A program made the position numbers and the translations under genes. From Gemella sp. GL1 (lineage in GTDB: Bacteria; Bacillota; Bacilli; Staphylococcales; Gemellaceae), in assembly GCF_013415365.1 (NCBI RefSeq), contig NZ_JACBYB010000007.1:124001-188000 (forward strand): 64,000 nucleotides of DNA, in the 5' to 3' direction. Positions 8,515 to 14,275 of the stretch are shown one piece after another. Numbering within the stretch: position 1 is the first letter of the stretch; each line of letters opens with the position of its first letter. Below the pieces are notes generated by a model that saw nothing but the letters and a program-made list of their open reading frames with translations, was not told the origin of the DNA and did no database searches.

Positions 8515-8718
8515 ATGACTTTTAAAAATTGGATTTTAGAATTTATTGACGTAAATCTTCCTATTGGCGATTTAGCAAAAGATGTTAATTTCGATAACAA
8601 TTTTCCTAATACATCTGACAAAGAAGTAATTAGTGAATATCTTCAAAATCAGGGTGCTTTTAAAGACGCTTTAGAAACTTTCGAGCACTCTTGGAAGCTA
8701 TATTCTAGTTCTCGTTAA
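8515..8718 (+). CDS. YozE-like SAM-domain protein, opposite strand to the early operon
   Basis: 67 residues with a good ribosome binding site (AAAGGAG 6 nt before ATG). The sequence follows the YozE_SAM_like pattern of Bacillus: FKNWILEF, then GDLAKDVNFDNNFPNTSDKEVISEYLQ, then a TFEHSWKLY ending. The fold is a small helical bundle of unknown function. It is transcribed against all surrounding early genes from its own promoter and ends 14 nt inside the convergent gene at 8705, so it looks like a moron gene expressed independently of the lytic operon. Confidence 0.8.
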   Translation: MTFKNWILEFIDVNLPIGDLAKDVNFDNNFPNTSDKEVISEYLQNQGAFKDALETFEHSWKLYSSSR

Positions 8719-8893
8719 TATTATCTAAAATTAAAACATCTTTAAGTACGCTCTTCCGTTTATTTTGAGTGTACTTTTCTTCTAAAATTACTTGTTTTTT
8801 ATTGTATAATTTATGTTTTATTCGAACCGCTCCACGCTTTAACAACTCTTCTATTAATTCTTTCGTAGTCATTATTTCTGGTTTTAAATTCAT
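8705..8893 (-). CDS. Small phage protein, unknown
   Basis: 62 residues with a strong AAAGGAG before the ATG. Basic, with a possible beta-hairpin (GAVRIKHKLYNKKQVILEEK). No family recognised. It follows the antirepressor gene by a 12-nt gap, so it probably belongs to the antirepressor transcript. Confidence 0.6.
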   Translation of the reverse strand: MNLKPEIMTTKELIEELLKRGAVRIKHKLYNKKQVILEEKYTQNKRKSVLKDVLILDNINEN

Positions 8894-8905
8894 TTTTTTT
8901 CTCCT

Positions 8906-9649
8906 TTACGTTTCCCTTTCCACTGTAGGTTTAATACCTAAACCTTTCAATAACTCATAAATGAACAATCTTCCTTTTTGCGTCCAGTAAGTATGTAAAA
9001 CTGACTTTCTACCACCATCTAGATCACTAGTTTTAGATTGTGTATAACCTTTATCGGCATAGTTTCTATATAGTAACCAAACGTTCCCTTGCTTGAACTG
9101 TACACCTTGCTCTTTCAAAATTTTATTTAACTTTGTTCCTGATAGACCAAAATCTTTAGCTATTTTAGTAATACTTACTAGGGATTTACTCTGTAAAATC
9201 ATGTCATAATATGTAGCTTTAGGTTGTAACTCTTGTAGTTGTTGATTTTGAACAGCTACTGTCAACTGTAGTTTTTCATTTTCTTCAATTTGATTAACAA
9301 GCGATATTAATGCTTCTTTATATGTAGACGGAACTTTTAACTTTTCTTCTAATTCTTCTATATATTTAATAACTGCCTTTCTGACTGCCTTACTTTCCCT
9401 TACAAGTACTTGTTTAGCTTGTGATAGAGTTAGGTCAAACATTGGTCTTTCCCTGTTAAGACTATCTTTGTATGAGATGGGCGAAATTTTTCCCTCATCT
9501 ATTTCTTCTTCAAATTCATTTCTTACTATCTTTAATAAATCTTTGTGTAGTAACTCTGCTTTACCCTCAATATCTTTTCTAAAGAAATTGATTTGTTCTA
9601 ACAACTCTAATGTTGTGATTTTGTTTTTCTCTTGTTTTATTAAATTCAT
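8906..9649 (-). CDS. Phage antirepressor with C-terminal KilAC domain
   Basis: 247 residues. The N-terminal ~100 are a Rha/BRO-like regulatory region (TLSQAKQVLVRESKAVRKAV). Residues ~140-240 match the KilAC/ANT domain (PKATYYDMILQSKSLVSITK, LSGTKLNKILKEQGVQ, HTYWTQKGRLFIYELL). Such proteins bind phage repressor or operator DNA and push the lysogen to the lytic cycle. It is the second gene of the leftward early transcript, after Cro. Confidence 0.85.
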   Translation of the reverse strand: MNLIKQEKNKITTLELLEQINFFRKDIEGKAELLHKDLLKIVRNEFEEEIDEGKISPISYKDSLNRERPMFDLTLSQAKQVLVRESKAVRKAVIKYIEELEEKLKVPSTYKEALISLVNQIEENEKLQLTVAVQNQQLQELQPKATYYDMILQSKSLVSITKIAKDFGLSGTKLNKILKEQGVQFKQGNVWLLYRNYADKGYTQSKTSDLDGGRKSVLHTYWTQKGRLFIYELLKGLGIKPTVERET

Positions 9650-9663
9650 TTAATTCTCCTTTT

Positions 9664-9683
9664 GTTCTATTTTTTTCGTACTA
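9664..9683. repeat. 20-bp direct repeat copy 1, downstream end of cro
   Basis: GTTCTATTTTTTTCGTACTA occurs here, spanning the cro stop codon, and again without a mismatch at 9892-9911 upstream of cro. It contains the TTTTCGTA half-site shared with the CI/early operators. Confidence 0.8.
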
Positions 9684-9876
9684 CTTTACCAAAAAAAATT
9701 TCATCTTTTGATATTTTATACAGTTCACATAATGAATTCATTAAATCAAAAGGTATCTTACTGCTGTCTTTTTCGTACTTAGATACTGTTTGATGATGTA
9801 CGCCTGTGATCGTAGCAACTTCCCGCATAGTATATCCAGCGTTTACTCGTGCGGCTTCCAAAGTTATTTGTGTCAT
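9667..9876 (-). CDS. Cro-like phage regulator (HTH_3/Xre)
   Basis: 69 residues comprising one Xre-type helix-turn-helix (MREVATITGVHHQTVSKYEK at about 17-36). It lies on the opposite strand to the CI repressor gene and opens the antirepressor operon, the position of Cro. The ribosome binding site is AAAGAGGTGA. The last codons lie in a 20-bp repeat that is duplicated upstream of the gene. Confidence 0.85.
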   Translation of the reverse strand: MTQITLEAARVNAGYTMREVATITGVHHQTVSKYEKDSSKIPFDLMNSLCELYKISKDEIFFGKVVRKK

Positions 9877-9891
9877 TTTTTCACCTCTTTA

Positions 9892-9911
9892 GTTCTATTT
9901 TTTTCGTACTA
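9892..9911. repeat. 20-bp direct repeat copy 2, upstream of cro
   Basis: Perfect copy of the repeat at 9664-9683. It lies 16 bp before the cro start codon and is well placed to act as an operator. Confidence 0.8.
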
Positions 9912-9927
9912 TTATTTCTTAGAAAAA

Positions 9928-9944
9928 AGTGAGATATACTCACT
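9928..9944. promoter_or_regulatory. 17-bp palindrome upstream of cro
   Basis: AGTGAGATATACTCACT has perfect 6-bp arms (AGTGAG/CTCACT) around a near-symmetric TATAC centre. It could be an operator or a leader hairpin for the cro transcript. Apart from this and the 20-bp repeat, the 210-base gap 9877-10085 holds only the promoter of the short rightward RNA at its end. Confidence 0.5.
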
Positions 9945-10041
9945 TCTCTACTATATAAGATTGAAAGACCTAATCATCTTTATTAACAAACCAGTAACAA
10001 TACATAGTTATAAGAAAACATGCTATTGTAAATAATAAATA

Positions 10042-10145
10042 TTCCATTCTCTTTTATTCTATGATATACTATGTTTGTAAAGGGCTTATCGCCCTTTACA
10101 GTGTTGTTTTGGCTTTCTGCTATTTGCAGAAGGCTTTTTATTTTG
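10042..10145 (+). ncRNA. Putative antisense RNA to the small hydrophobic ORF (type I antitoxin-like)
   Basis: A promoter with an extended -10 (TGATATACT at 10062-10070) and a weak -35 (TTCCAT at 10042-10047, 17-nt spacing) points rightward. From a start near 10077 the RNA would form a GTAAAGGGC/GCCCTTTAC hairpin (10077-10099) and stop at a second hairpin (10111-10133) followed by TTTTTATTTT. The ~68-nt product is antisense to the 3' half of the ORF at 10086-10241, the geometry of RatA/SR4-type antitoxins. No expression evidence. Confidence 0.5.
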
Positions 10146-10241
10146 CTTTAGTGTATCTATACCTTTTATTAAAGTTCCAATACCACCAAGCAAAGTTCCT
10201 AGCCCAGCCATGAGAGTTGCTAACTCTATTATAGTAATCAT
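10086..10241 (-). CDS. Small hydrophobic protein, holin/type I toxin-like
   Basis: 51 residues from the ATG at 10241, which has AAGGAGG 6 nt upstream; a longer reading to 10274 lacks one. The N-terminal half (ITIIELATLMAGLGTLLGGI) is a membrane segment with the TxxELATLM pattern of putative holin-like toxins, and the tail is basic (NKKPSANSRKPKQHCKGR). It is the first ORF after a strong leftward promoter carrying an operator. A short rightward RNA overlaps its 3' half. It could be a type I toxin or simply a small early phage protein. Confidence 0.55.
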   Translation of the reverse strand: MITIIELATLMAGLGTLLGGIGTLIKGIDTLKQNKKPSANSRKPKQHCKGR

Positions 10242-10286
10242 TGTTTCCTCCTTGTTAAGACTCAGGTCTTTCAACCTTGTAATTAT

Positions 10287-10315
10287 ATTGTACGATATTT
10301 TTCGTACTTTGTCAA
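10287..10315 (-). promoter_or_regulatory. Leftward early promoter with built-in operator
   Basis: TTGACA (10310-10315) and TACAAT (10287-10292) are spaced by exactly 17 nt. The spacer holds a perfect palindrome, GTACGATATTTTTCGTAC at 10290-10307. A repressor bound there would block RNA polymerase, so this is the likely CI-controlled early (PR-like) promoter. Confidence 0.75.
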
Positions 10316-10356
10316 TGGTTTATTTTATTTTTTTCGTATTTTTTTACATTTTATTC

Positions 10357-10385
10357 TTGATAAGTTCGAAAAAATTCGATATAAT
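10357..10385 (+). promoter_or_regulatory. CI repressor promoter with built-in operator
   Basis: TTGATA (10357-10362), a 17-nt spacer and TATAAT (10380-10385). The spacer contains the palindrome TCGAAAAAATTCGA at 10366-10379, related to the operator in the divergent early promoter. A further TTTTCGTA half-site lies between the two promoters near 10331-10339. This fits autoregulation of the repressor. Confidence 0.75.
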
Positions 10386-10417
10386 ATAGGAAAGAATTAA
10401 AGAAAGGATTTGTTAAT

Positions 10418-11083
10418 ATGGCTAAAAATAGCCCACAAGAAATAGAAAACAGAAAATACTTCTCTGAAAAACTAAATCATTTAATTTCTATTAATAATAA
10501 GAAAAAAATTGATTTACATAGAGATTTAGATATGCCTAAAAGTACAATTACTGGGTATACAAAAGGAACTTCTTTACCTACCGCTGGAAATGTGCAAAAA
10601 ATAGCGGATTACTTTAATGTTGCAAAATCAGAACTAGATTTACGTTTTAAAGATGATATAGAGCAAACTCAAAAAAATAAAGAACAAAAAGGAATTAAAA
10701 TCCCAGTTCTGGGAGAAGTCGCCGCAGGAGTTCCAATATCTGCCGTTGAAGATATACTAGATTATGAAGAAATATCAGAAGATATGGCTAGAACTGGAGA
10801 TTTTTTCGCATTACAAATCAAAGGTGATTCAATGCAGCCTAAAATGGACGACGGAGATGTAGTTATAGTGAAACAACAATCTGATGTTAATTCTGGAGAT
10901 ACAGCTATAGTATTGGTCAATAGTGATACTGCAACATGTAAAAAAATTCAAAAACACGAAAATGGAATAATGCTTATCTCTACCAATCCAAACTATCCTG
11001 CAAAATTTTTCTCTAATAAAGAGGTAAAAGAATTACCTGTAACGATTCTTGGAAAAGTGGTAGAGTTGAGGGCAAAGTTTTAA
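10418..11083 (+). CDS. CI-like phage repressor, HTH plus S24 self-cleaving domain
   Basis: 221 residues. An Xre-type helix-turn-helix occupies about 12-75 (IDLHRDLDMPKSTITGYTKG). A LexA-like S24 domain follows from about 95, with the cleavage dipeptide A103-G104 (GEVAAGVP), nucleophile S138 in GDSM and general-base lysine K175. It should keep the prophage silent and be inactivated by RecA-stimulated autocleavage after DNA damage, so induction is SOS-linked. Its promoter carries its own operator. Confidence 0.93.
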   Translation: MAKNSPQEIENRKYFSEKLNHLISINNKKKIDLHRDLDMPKSTITGYTKGTSLPTAGNVQKIADYFNVAKSELDLRFKDDIEQTQKNKEQKGIKIPVLGEVAAGVPISAVEDILDYEEISEDMARTGDFFALQIKGDSMQPKMDDGDVVIVKQQSDVNSGDTAIVLVNSDTATCKKIQKHENGIMLISTNPNYPAKFFSNKEVKELPVTILGKVVELRAKF

Positions 11084-11096
11084 CACTTTTATTTCA

Positions 11097-11112
11097 TCGG
11101 GCCCTTGCCCGA
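11097..11112 (+). repeat. GC-rich hairpin after the repressor gene
   Basis: TCGGGCCCTTGCCCGA forms a 6-bp stem, followed by CATTATG. A related hairpin (CCGGACTTTGTCCGG then CATTATG) occurs at 12698-12712 after abiF. No U-tract follows either, so these are not ordinary terminators; they may stabilise mRNA ends or couple translation. Confidence 0.55.
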
Positions 11113-11161
11113 CATTATGACAAAATTATCACCAAAAAATTTTATTCAAGGAGAAAATTCC

Positions 11162-11542
11162 ATGAACAACGATATAATTGGAAAGGTTATCAAAATTATT
11201 AATTCAGACACATTGATAATACATACACCATATAAGAACGTCAAAAGAGGAGATAATATCGCAATAGTCGCAAGTGTTTTTCCTATAATTAACCCTGATG
11301 ATGATACATTACTAGGTAATTATTACGTTGAAAAAGAACATTTAGAGGTGGTTTCTAATCACGATTTATATGTTGTAGCACAAAAAATAATACGTCGAAA
11401 ACCTATAGATTTAATCGATATCGGTGCTGATCATAGTTATATAAAATCAATTAAATTAAACGTACTACCTGAAGAAAATGAAAAATTAAAATCAACAGAC
11501 ACTAGAATACGTTTAGGTGACCTTGTGATTTTCCAAAAATAA
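11162..11542 (+). CDS. Unknown phage lysogeny-module protein
   Basis: 126 residues from the ATG at 11162 (MNNDIIGKVI), preceded by AAGGAG; an earlier ATG at 11117 lacks a good site. The opening IIGKVIKIINSDTLIIH followed by VKRGDNIAIVASVFPI reads as a small beta-barrel. No family recognised. It is cotranscribed with the repressor and ends just before the promoter of the RNA ahead of abiF, so it may be a lysogenic-conversion or defence accessory gene. Confidence 0.6.
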   Translation: MNNDIIGKVIKIINSDTLIIHTPYKNVKRGDNIAIVASVFPIINPDDDTLLGNYYVEKEHLEVVSNHDLYVVAQKIIRRKPIDLIDIGADHSYIKSIKLNVLPEENEKLKSTDTRIRLGDLVIFQK

Positions 11543-11544
11543 TA

Positions 11545-11573
11545 TTGACAAAGAAACAAAAAAATGATAGAAT
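11545..11573 (+). promoter_or_regulatory. Promoter of the RNA preceding abiF
   Basis: TTGACA (11545-11550), 17-nt spacer, TAGAAT (11568-11573). It starts 2 bases after the stop codon of the preceding gene. The predicted start of transcription is near 11580. Confidence 0.75.
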
Positions 11574-11579
11574 GATATT

Positions 11580-11645
11580 AGATTAGAGGGCATAGTCCCA
11601 CCGATAAAAGTCTCTTATCACTATCAGTGAAAGGAGGCTTTTTTT
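11580..11645 (+). ncRNA. Short terminated RNA upstream of abiF (abiF-type ncRNA)
   Basis: About 65 nt between the promoter and an intrinsic terminator. The terminator stem pairs 11609-11622 with 11626-11639 (14 positions, one A-A mismatch, loop ATC) and is followed by seven T. The 5' part contains a small GGG-CATAGT-CCC hairpin (11588-11599), leaving the possibility of a pseudoknot. A conserved abiF RNA motif upstream of abiF genes is known from comparative genomics and is treated as the antitoxin-like partner. I assign it by position and architecture; I could not align it to the Rfam model. Confidence 0.65.
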
Positions 11646-11647
11646 CA

Positions 11648-12682
11648 TTGAGTATTTATTCAAACAATACTAAATACTTAACTTTAGACAAATTAATATT
11701 AAAATCCCAAAGTAAAAATGTTATTTTAGAAACAGATAACGATAAAATCAAACTATCTTTAATGTTAGAAAATATTTCATACTCAACGCTAATAAAAGGA
11801 TATAAAAATACTAATTTAGTAGATGAACATGGTTGTTTCTTAGAATCTATAACTCCTTATGAGTTACTTGAATTACATAGGATAAATGCAGATATTTCTT
11901 CTATACTTTTTAAATACGTTTTATACGTAGAGCAAGAATTAAATAGCGTATTAAGTAGTATTATTTCTGAAAAATTTAGTACAGATACTAGTAGAGATAA
12001 AAACGATATAGATAACCCTAATGATTTTTTATATAAACATAATTATAATATGAATAATCCTGAAACGATGAATGTTTTAAAAAAGTTAAAAAAACATACC
12101 ACTCGACCTATAAAATATACAAATTTAGAATATTATGTAAACAATAAAAACTATATACCGCCTTGGGTTTTACTCGATAGTATTTATTTATCTGATAGTA
12201 TTGGTTTATATAAAATAATGAAAACTTCTGAAAAAGATGAAGTTATAAAGAAAATGTTATCAACAAATACAAATATGAAGACATCTATAAAAAAAGATAT
12301 GTTTATAAAATTTTTAAATATAATTAAAAATCTTAGGAATAAATTAGCACATTCTAACATGCTTATAAAAAGTGAACTACCTGATAGGTTGATTTTTAAA
12401 GATGTCGGGGAATATACAAATTACACTTTAGTTTCAGGTTCTAAGAAAGATAAAAAGTATAGAGACAGTATATTTTTTTCTTTAATGTTATCTGTATTTA
12501 TACCAATAAATCTAATTAACATTCAACTTGATTTTTATAAAGATATCATTATATTTTTAAATAAATATAAGAATACTTCAATAGCAAATAAAGATATTTT
12601 TGAACTACTTAACATTCCTAAAAATATTCATAATAGAATGTTAAATTTTTTAGCATTTAAATATAATAGACCCATTGTCTAA
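11648..12682 (+). CDS. abiF: AbiF/AbiD (Abi_2) family HEPN abortive-infection protein
   Basis: 344 residues from the TTG at 11648; AAAGGAGG at 11630-11637 is spaced 10 nt from it. The Abi_2 signature LHRINADISSILFKYVLYVE lies near residues 76-95. The HEPN active-site motif RNKLAH sits at about 230-235 (R and H being the expected RNase pair). Abi_2 proteins are RNA-cutting toxins that abort phage infection; AbiF has been linked to an upstream ncRNA and to the ancestry of Cas13. The ribosome binding site is buried in the 3' arm of the upstream terminator, so both transcription and translation of the toxin look restrained. It sits in the lysogeny block, as expected for prophage-borne defence. 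Confidence 0.8.
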   Translation: MSIYSNNTKYLTLDKLILKSQSKNVILETDNDKIKLSLMLENISYSTLIKGYKNTNLVDEHGCFLESITPYELLELHRINADISSILFKYVLYVEQELNSVLSSIISEKFSTDTSRDKNDIDNPNDFLYKHNYNMNNPETMNVLKKLKKHTTRPIKYTNLEYYVNNKNYIPPWVLLDSIYLSDSIGLYKIMKTSEKDEVIKKMLSTNTNMKTSIKKDMFIKFLNIIKNLRNKLAHSNMLIKSELPDRLIFKDVGEYTNYTLVSGSKKDKKYRDSIFFSLMLSVFIPINLINIQLDFYKDIIIFLNKYKNTSIANKDIFELLNIPKNIHNRMLNFLAFKYNRPIV

Positions 12683-12697
12683 ATTAAAGAATCATCA

Positions 12698-12712
12698 CCG
12701 GACTTTGTCCGG
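12698..12712 (+). repeat. Hairpin after abiF
   Basis: CCGGACTTTGTCCGG (6-bp stem) followed by CATTATG and a second small GTCC/GGAC hairpin. The block resembles the one at 11097-11120. Confidence 0.5.
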
Positions 12713-12741
12713 CATTATGTCCGCTTCAGGACACCAAAATA

Positions 12742-12768
12742 AAAAAGCACCTTTTACGGTGCTAGGAG
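12742..12768 (-). terminator. Hairpin with leftward U-tract between abiF and int
   Basis: AGCACC/GGTGCT flank TTTTAC. On the minus strand the stem is followed by TTTTTTATTTT, an intrinsic terminator for leftward transcription. On the plus strand it precedes AGGAGAAACT and an ATG at 12774 that opens only 22 codons before running into the IS605-like element, so it may mark the 5' end of a truncated phage gene. Confidence 0.5.
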
Positions 12769-12794
12769 AAACTATGAAAAGATACACTTTTGAA

Positions 12795-12912
12795 CCTCCC
12801 ACGACTAAAGTCGTAGGATTCTTGGGTAATGTGTTGACTTGATGATTAGCTGACTAATCAACAGCGGTTACACAAGTTTACCAAGCTATCCCCGTAGTTC
12901 CTACGGTTCATA
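12795..12912 (+). mobile_element. Orphan IS200/IS605-type structured end (omega/reRNA-like or MITE)
   Basis: About 118 nt with three perfect hairpins: ACGAC/GTCGT (12801-12814), TGATTAG/CTAATCA (12843-12860) and CCGTAG/CTACGG (12892-12906). The strings CCCACGACTAAAGTCGT, TTCTTGGGTAA and CCCCGTAGTTCCTACGG are, from memory, typical of the 3' ends of IS605-family tnpB elements, where they encode the guide RNA scaffold. No tnpA or tnpB is present. It interrupts the region between abiF and int. The rest of the gap (12913-13050) is AT-rich and contains a CCGGGCAAG element before the integrase ribosome binding site. Confidence 0.6.
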
Positions 12913-13056
12913 TTATTTATAAAACAAACAGTTTTATTGTGTTTTTCATATGTTGAATTTTAATTATTTTGTAAAATATTTACTAAATAATTATATCACA
13001 CATTCATTATTTTTTCACTTTTGAAATCCGGGCAAGATTAAAAAAAGGAGAAAAAA

Positions 13057-14154
13057 ATGATAAAAGAATATATTGATAAAAAAACAAATAAAAAAATGTA
13101 TGAAATTGTCGGGGAATATATAGGAAAGAATTTACTCACTGGAAAAGAAAAACGTATTAAAAAGAAAGGTTTTAAATCTAAAAAAGAGGCGAATTTATAT
13201 ATAGCTAGAAAAAAAATGGAATTCGAGAGCGATTGTAGTATCTTACCCGAAAATACAACTTTTGAATCTCTTTTCAATATTTGGTTTGATTCAAAAAAAC
13301 ACACTCTTTCAAGTTCGACGATTTATGGAATAAAAAGAGATAGAAAAAATTATCTTTTTCCAAAACTGGCGTCATTACCAGTAAAAAAAATAAATAAATT
13401 GTATATTCAAAATATTTTTAACAATTTTCTATCAGACGAATTAAATCTATCAACTGCTACGATGAAAGTGTTGAAAGTTCAGTTACAGTCTATTTTTGAA
13501 TATGCAGTTGACGCAGAATTAATTCATAAAAATCCTGTAAAAAAAATCATTGTCCCAAAAAAAGACGCAAAAGTAAAAAAAGTTTTTACAAAAGACGAAT
13601 TGAAATTTTTGTTAGAAAAAGGTAAAACAGAATTATCGCAAAATTATTATATCTATGCAAGATTATTAGCTTTCACTGGTGCTAGACCAGGAGAAATAGC
13701 AGCACTTCAGATTACAGATTTTGACTCAAAAAAATTAGAAGTAACAATAAATAAAACTATTTCTAGAAACGAAAATGGGAATTATTATATTAAAAACAAA
13801 CCAAAAAATCAGCATAGCGTCCGAACCTCTAAAATAGACAAAGACACTATAGATATGGTTTTTGAATACATGCGTAATAAAAAAATTAGTGGTAGACTTT
13901 TTTCAAATAGAAATTATATATATTTCGGACATCATTTAAAGAAGTTTTTACAAAAACACAACTTACCGCTAGTGACCCCTCATGGGTTCAGAAGAACACA
14001 CGCTACATTGCTTTCGGAAGCTAATGTACCTGTTAAAGCTATTCAAGCGCAACTTGGGCACGCTAATATAACTACTACATTAGATATATATACACAAGTC
14101 ACCGAAAAACAAAAAAACGACACTATAATTTCATTCAAAAAACATATTTCATAA
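13057..14154 (+). CDS. int: Phage tyrosine integrase
   Basis: 365 residues. A basic N-terminal arm-binding region (1-60) precedes a SAM-like core-binding domain (65-165) and the catalytic domain. Catalytic residues are R210 (TGARPGE), H309 and R312 (HGFRR), H335 (LGH) and Y345 (DIYTQV). It integrates and excises the prophage at the site just downstream. Its leader carries a CCGGGCAAG block and a strong AAAAGGAG. Its rightward orientation at the end of the prophage places the attachment site between 14155 and about 14235. Confidence 0.95.
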   Translation: MIKEYIDKKTNKKMYEIVGEYIGKNLLTGKEKRIKKKGFKSKKEANLYIARKKMEFESDCSILPENTTFESLFNIWFDSKKHTLSSSTIYGIKRDRKNYLFPKLASLPVKKINKLYIQNIFNNFLSDELNLSTATMKVLKVQLQSIFEYAVDAELIHKNPVKKIIVPKKDAKVKKVFTKDELKFLLEKGKTELSQNYYIYARLLAFTGARPGEIAALQITDFDSKKLEVTINKTISRNENGNYYIKNKPKNQHSVRTSKIDKDTIDMVFEYMRNKKISGRLFSNRNYIYFGHHLKKFLQKHNLPLVTPHGFRRTHATLLSEANVPVKAIQAQLGHANITTTLDIYTQVTEKQKNDTIISFKKHIS

Positions 14155-14155
14155 T

Positions 14156-14178
14156 GAACGTAACCATAACGTAACCAC
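14156..14178 (+). repeat. Tandem AACGTAACC repeats, possible integrase arm sites
   Basis: Two copies of AACGTAACC lie 11 nt apart directly after the integrase stop codon. Their position between int and the host junction is where arm-type binding sites occur in tyrosine-integrase phages. Confidence 0.55.
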
Positions 14179-14179
14179 T

Positions 14180-14235
14180 TAAAAAACAGATCTTACAAAC
14201 CCCTTGACAACGGCGTTCTCGGGGTTTGAGTAATG
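14180..14235. other. Probable prophage right attachment site region
   Basis: The segment between the integrase and host comG operon contains CAAACCCC and GGGGTTTG inverted arms (14196-14228) around a nearly self-complementary AACGGCGTT core. This is the only plausible attachment core in the gap. The exact crossover cannot be set because the other prophage end is outside the window. Confidence 0.5.
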
Positions 14236-14241
14236 TTTGTT

Positions 14242-14270
14242 ATTATAACATAGCTCTAATTTTCTAACAA
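14242..14270 (-). promoter_or_regulatory. Leftward promoter at the host side of the attachment site
   Basis: TTGTTA (14265-14270), 17-nt spacer, extended -10 TGTTATAAT (-10 at 14242-14247). It reads from the host into the prophage across the attachment hairpin. Before integration it probably drove a host gene or RNA now separated from it. Confidence 0.55.
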
Positions 14271-14275
14271 TAAAT

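Noticed and set aside
8460-8621. N-terminal extension of the excisionase-like gene to an ATG at 8621
   Set aside because: It overlaps the opposite-strand YozE-like gene and its promoter, while a GTG at 8459 has an ideal ribosome binding site.
11105-11161. Upstream start for the gene at 11162
   Set aside because: The extension covers the GC-rich hairpin and lacks a ribosome binding site; AAGGAG before 11162 is better.
11581-11645. Riboswitch for the gene downstream
   Set aside because: No known metabolite-binding pattern; size, terminator and the HEPN toxin gene fit an abiF-type ncRNA instead.
12774-12841. 22-codon ORF (MKRYTFEPPTTKVV...) as a gene
   Set aside because: All but the first seven codons lie in the IS605-like element; at most it is the cut 5' end of a phage gene.
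14196-14228. Hairpin as the comG operon terminator
   Set aside because: No T-tract directly follows the stem on the minus strand, and it lies beyond a leftward promoter; an attachment-site or small-RNA role fits better.
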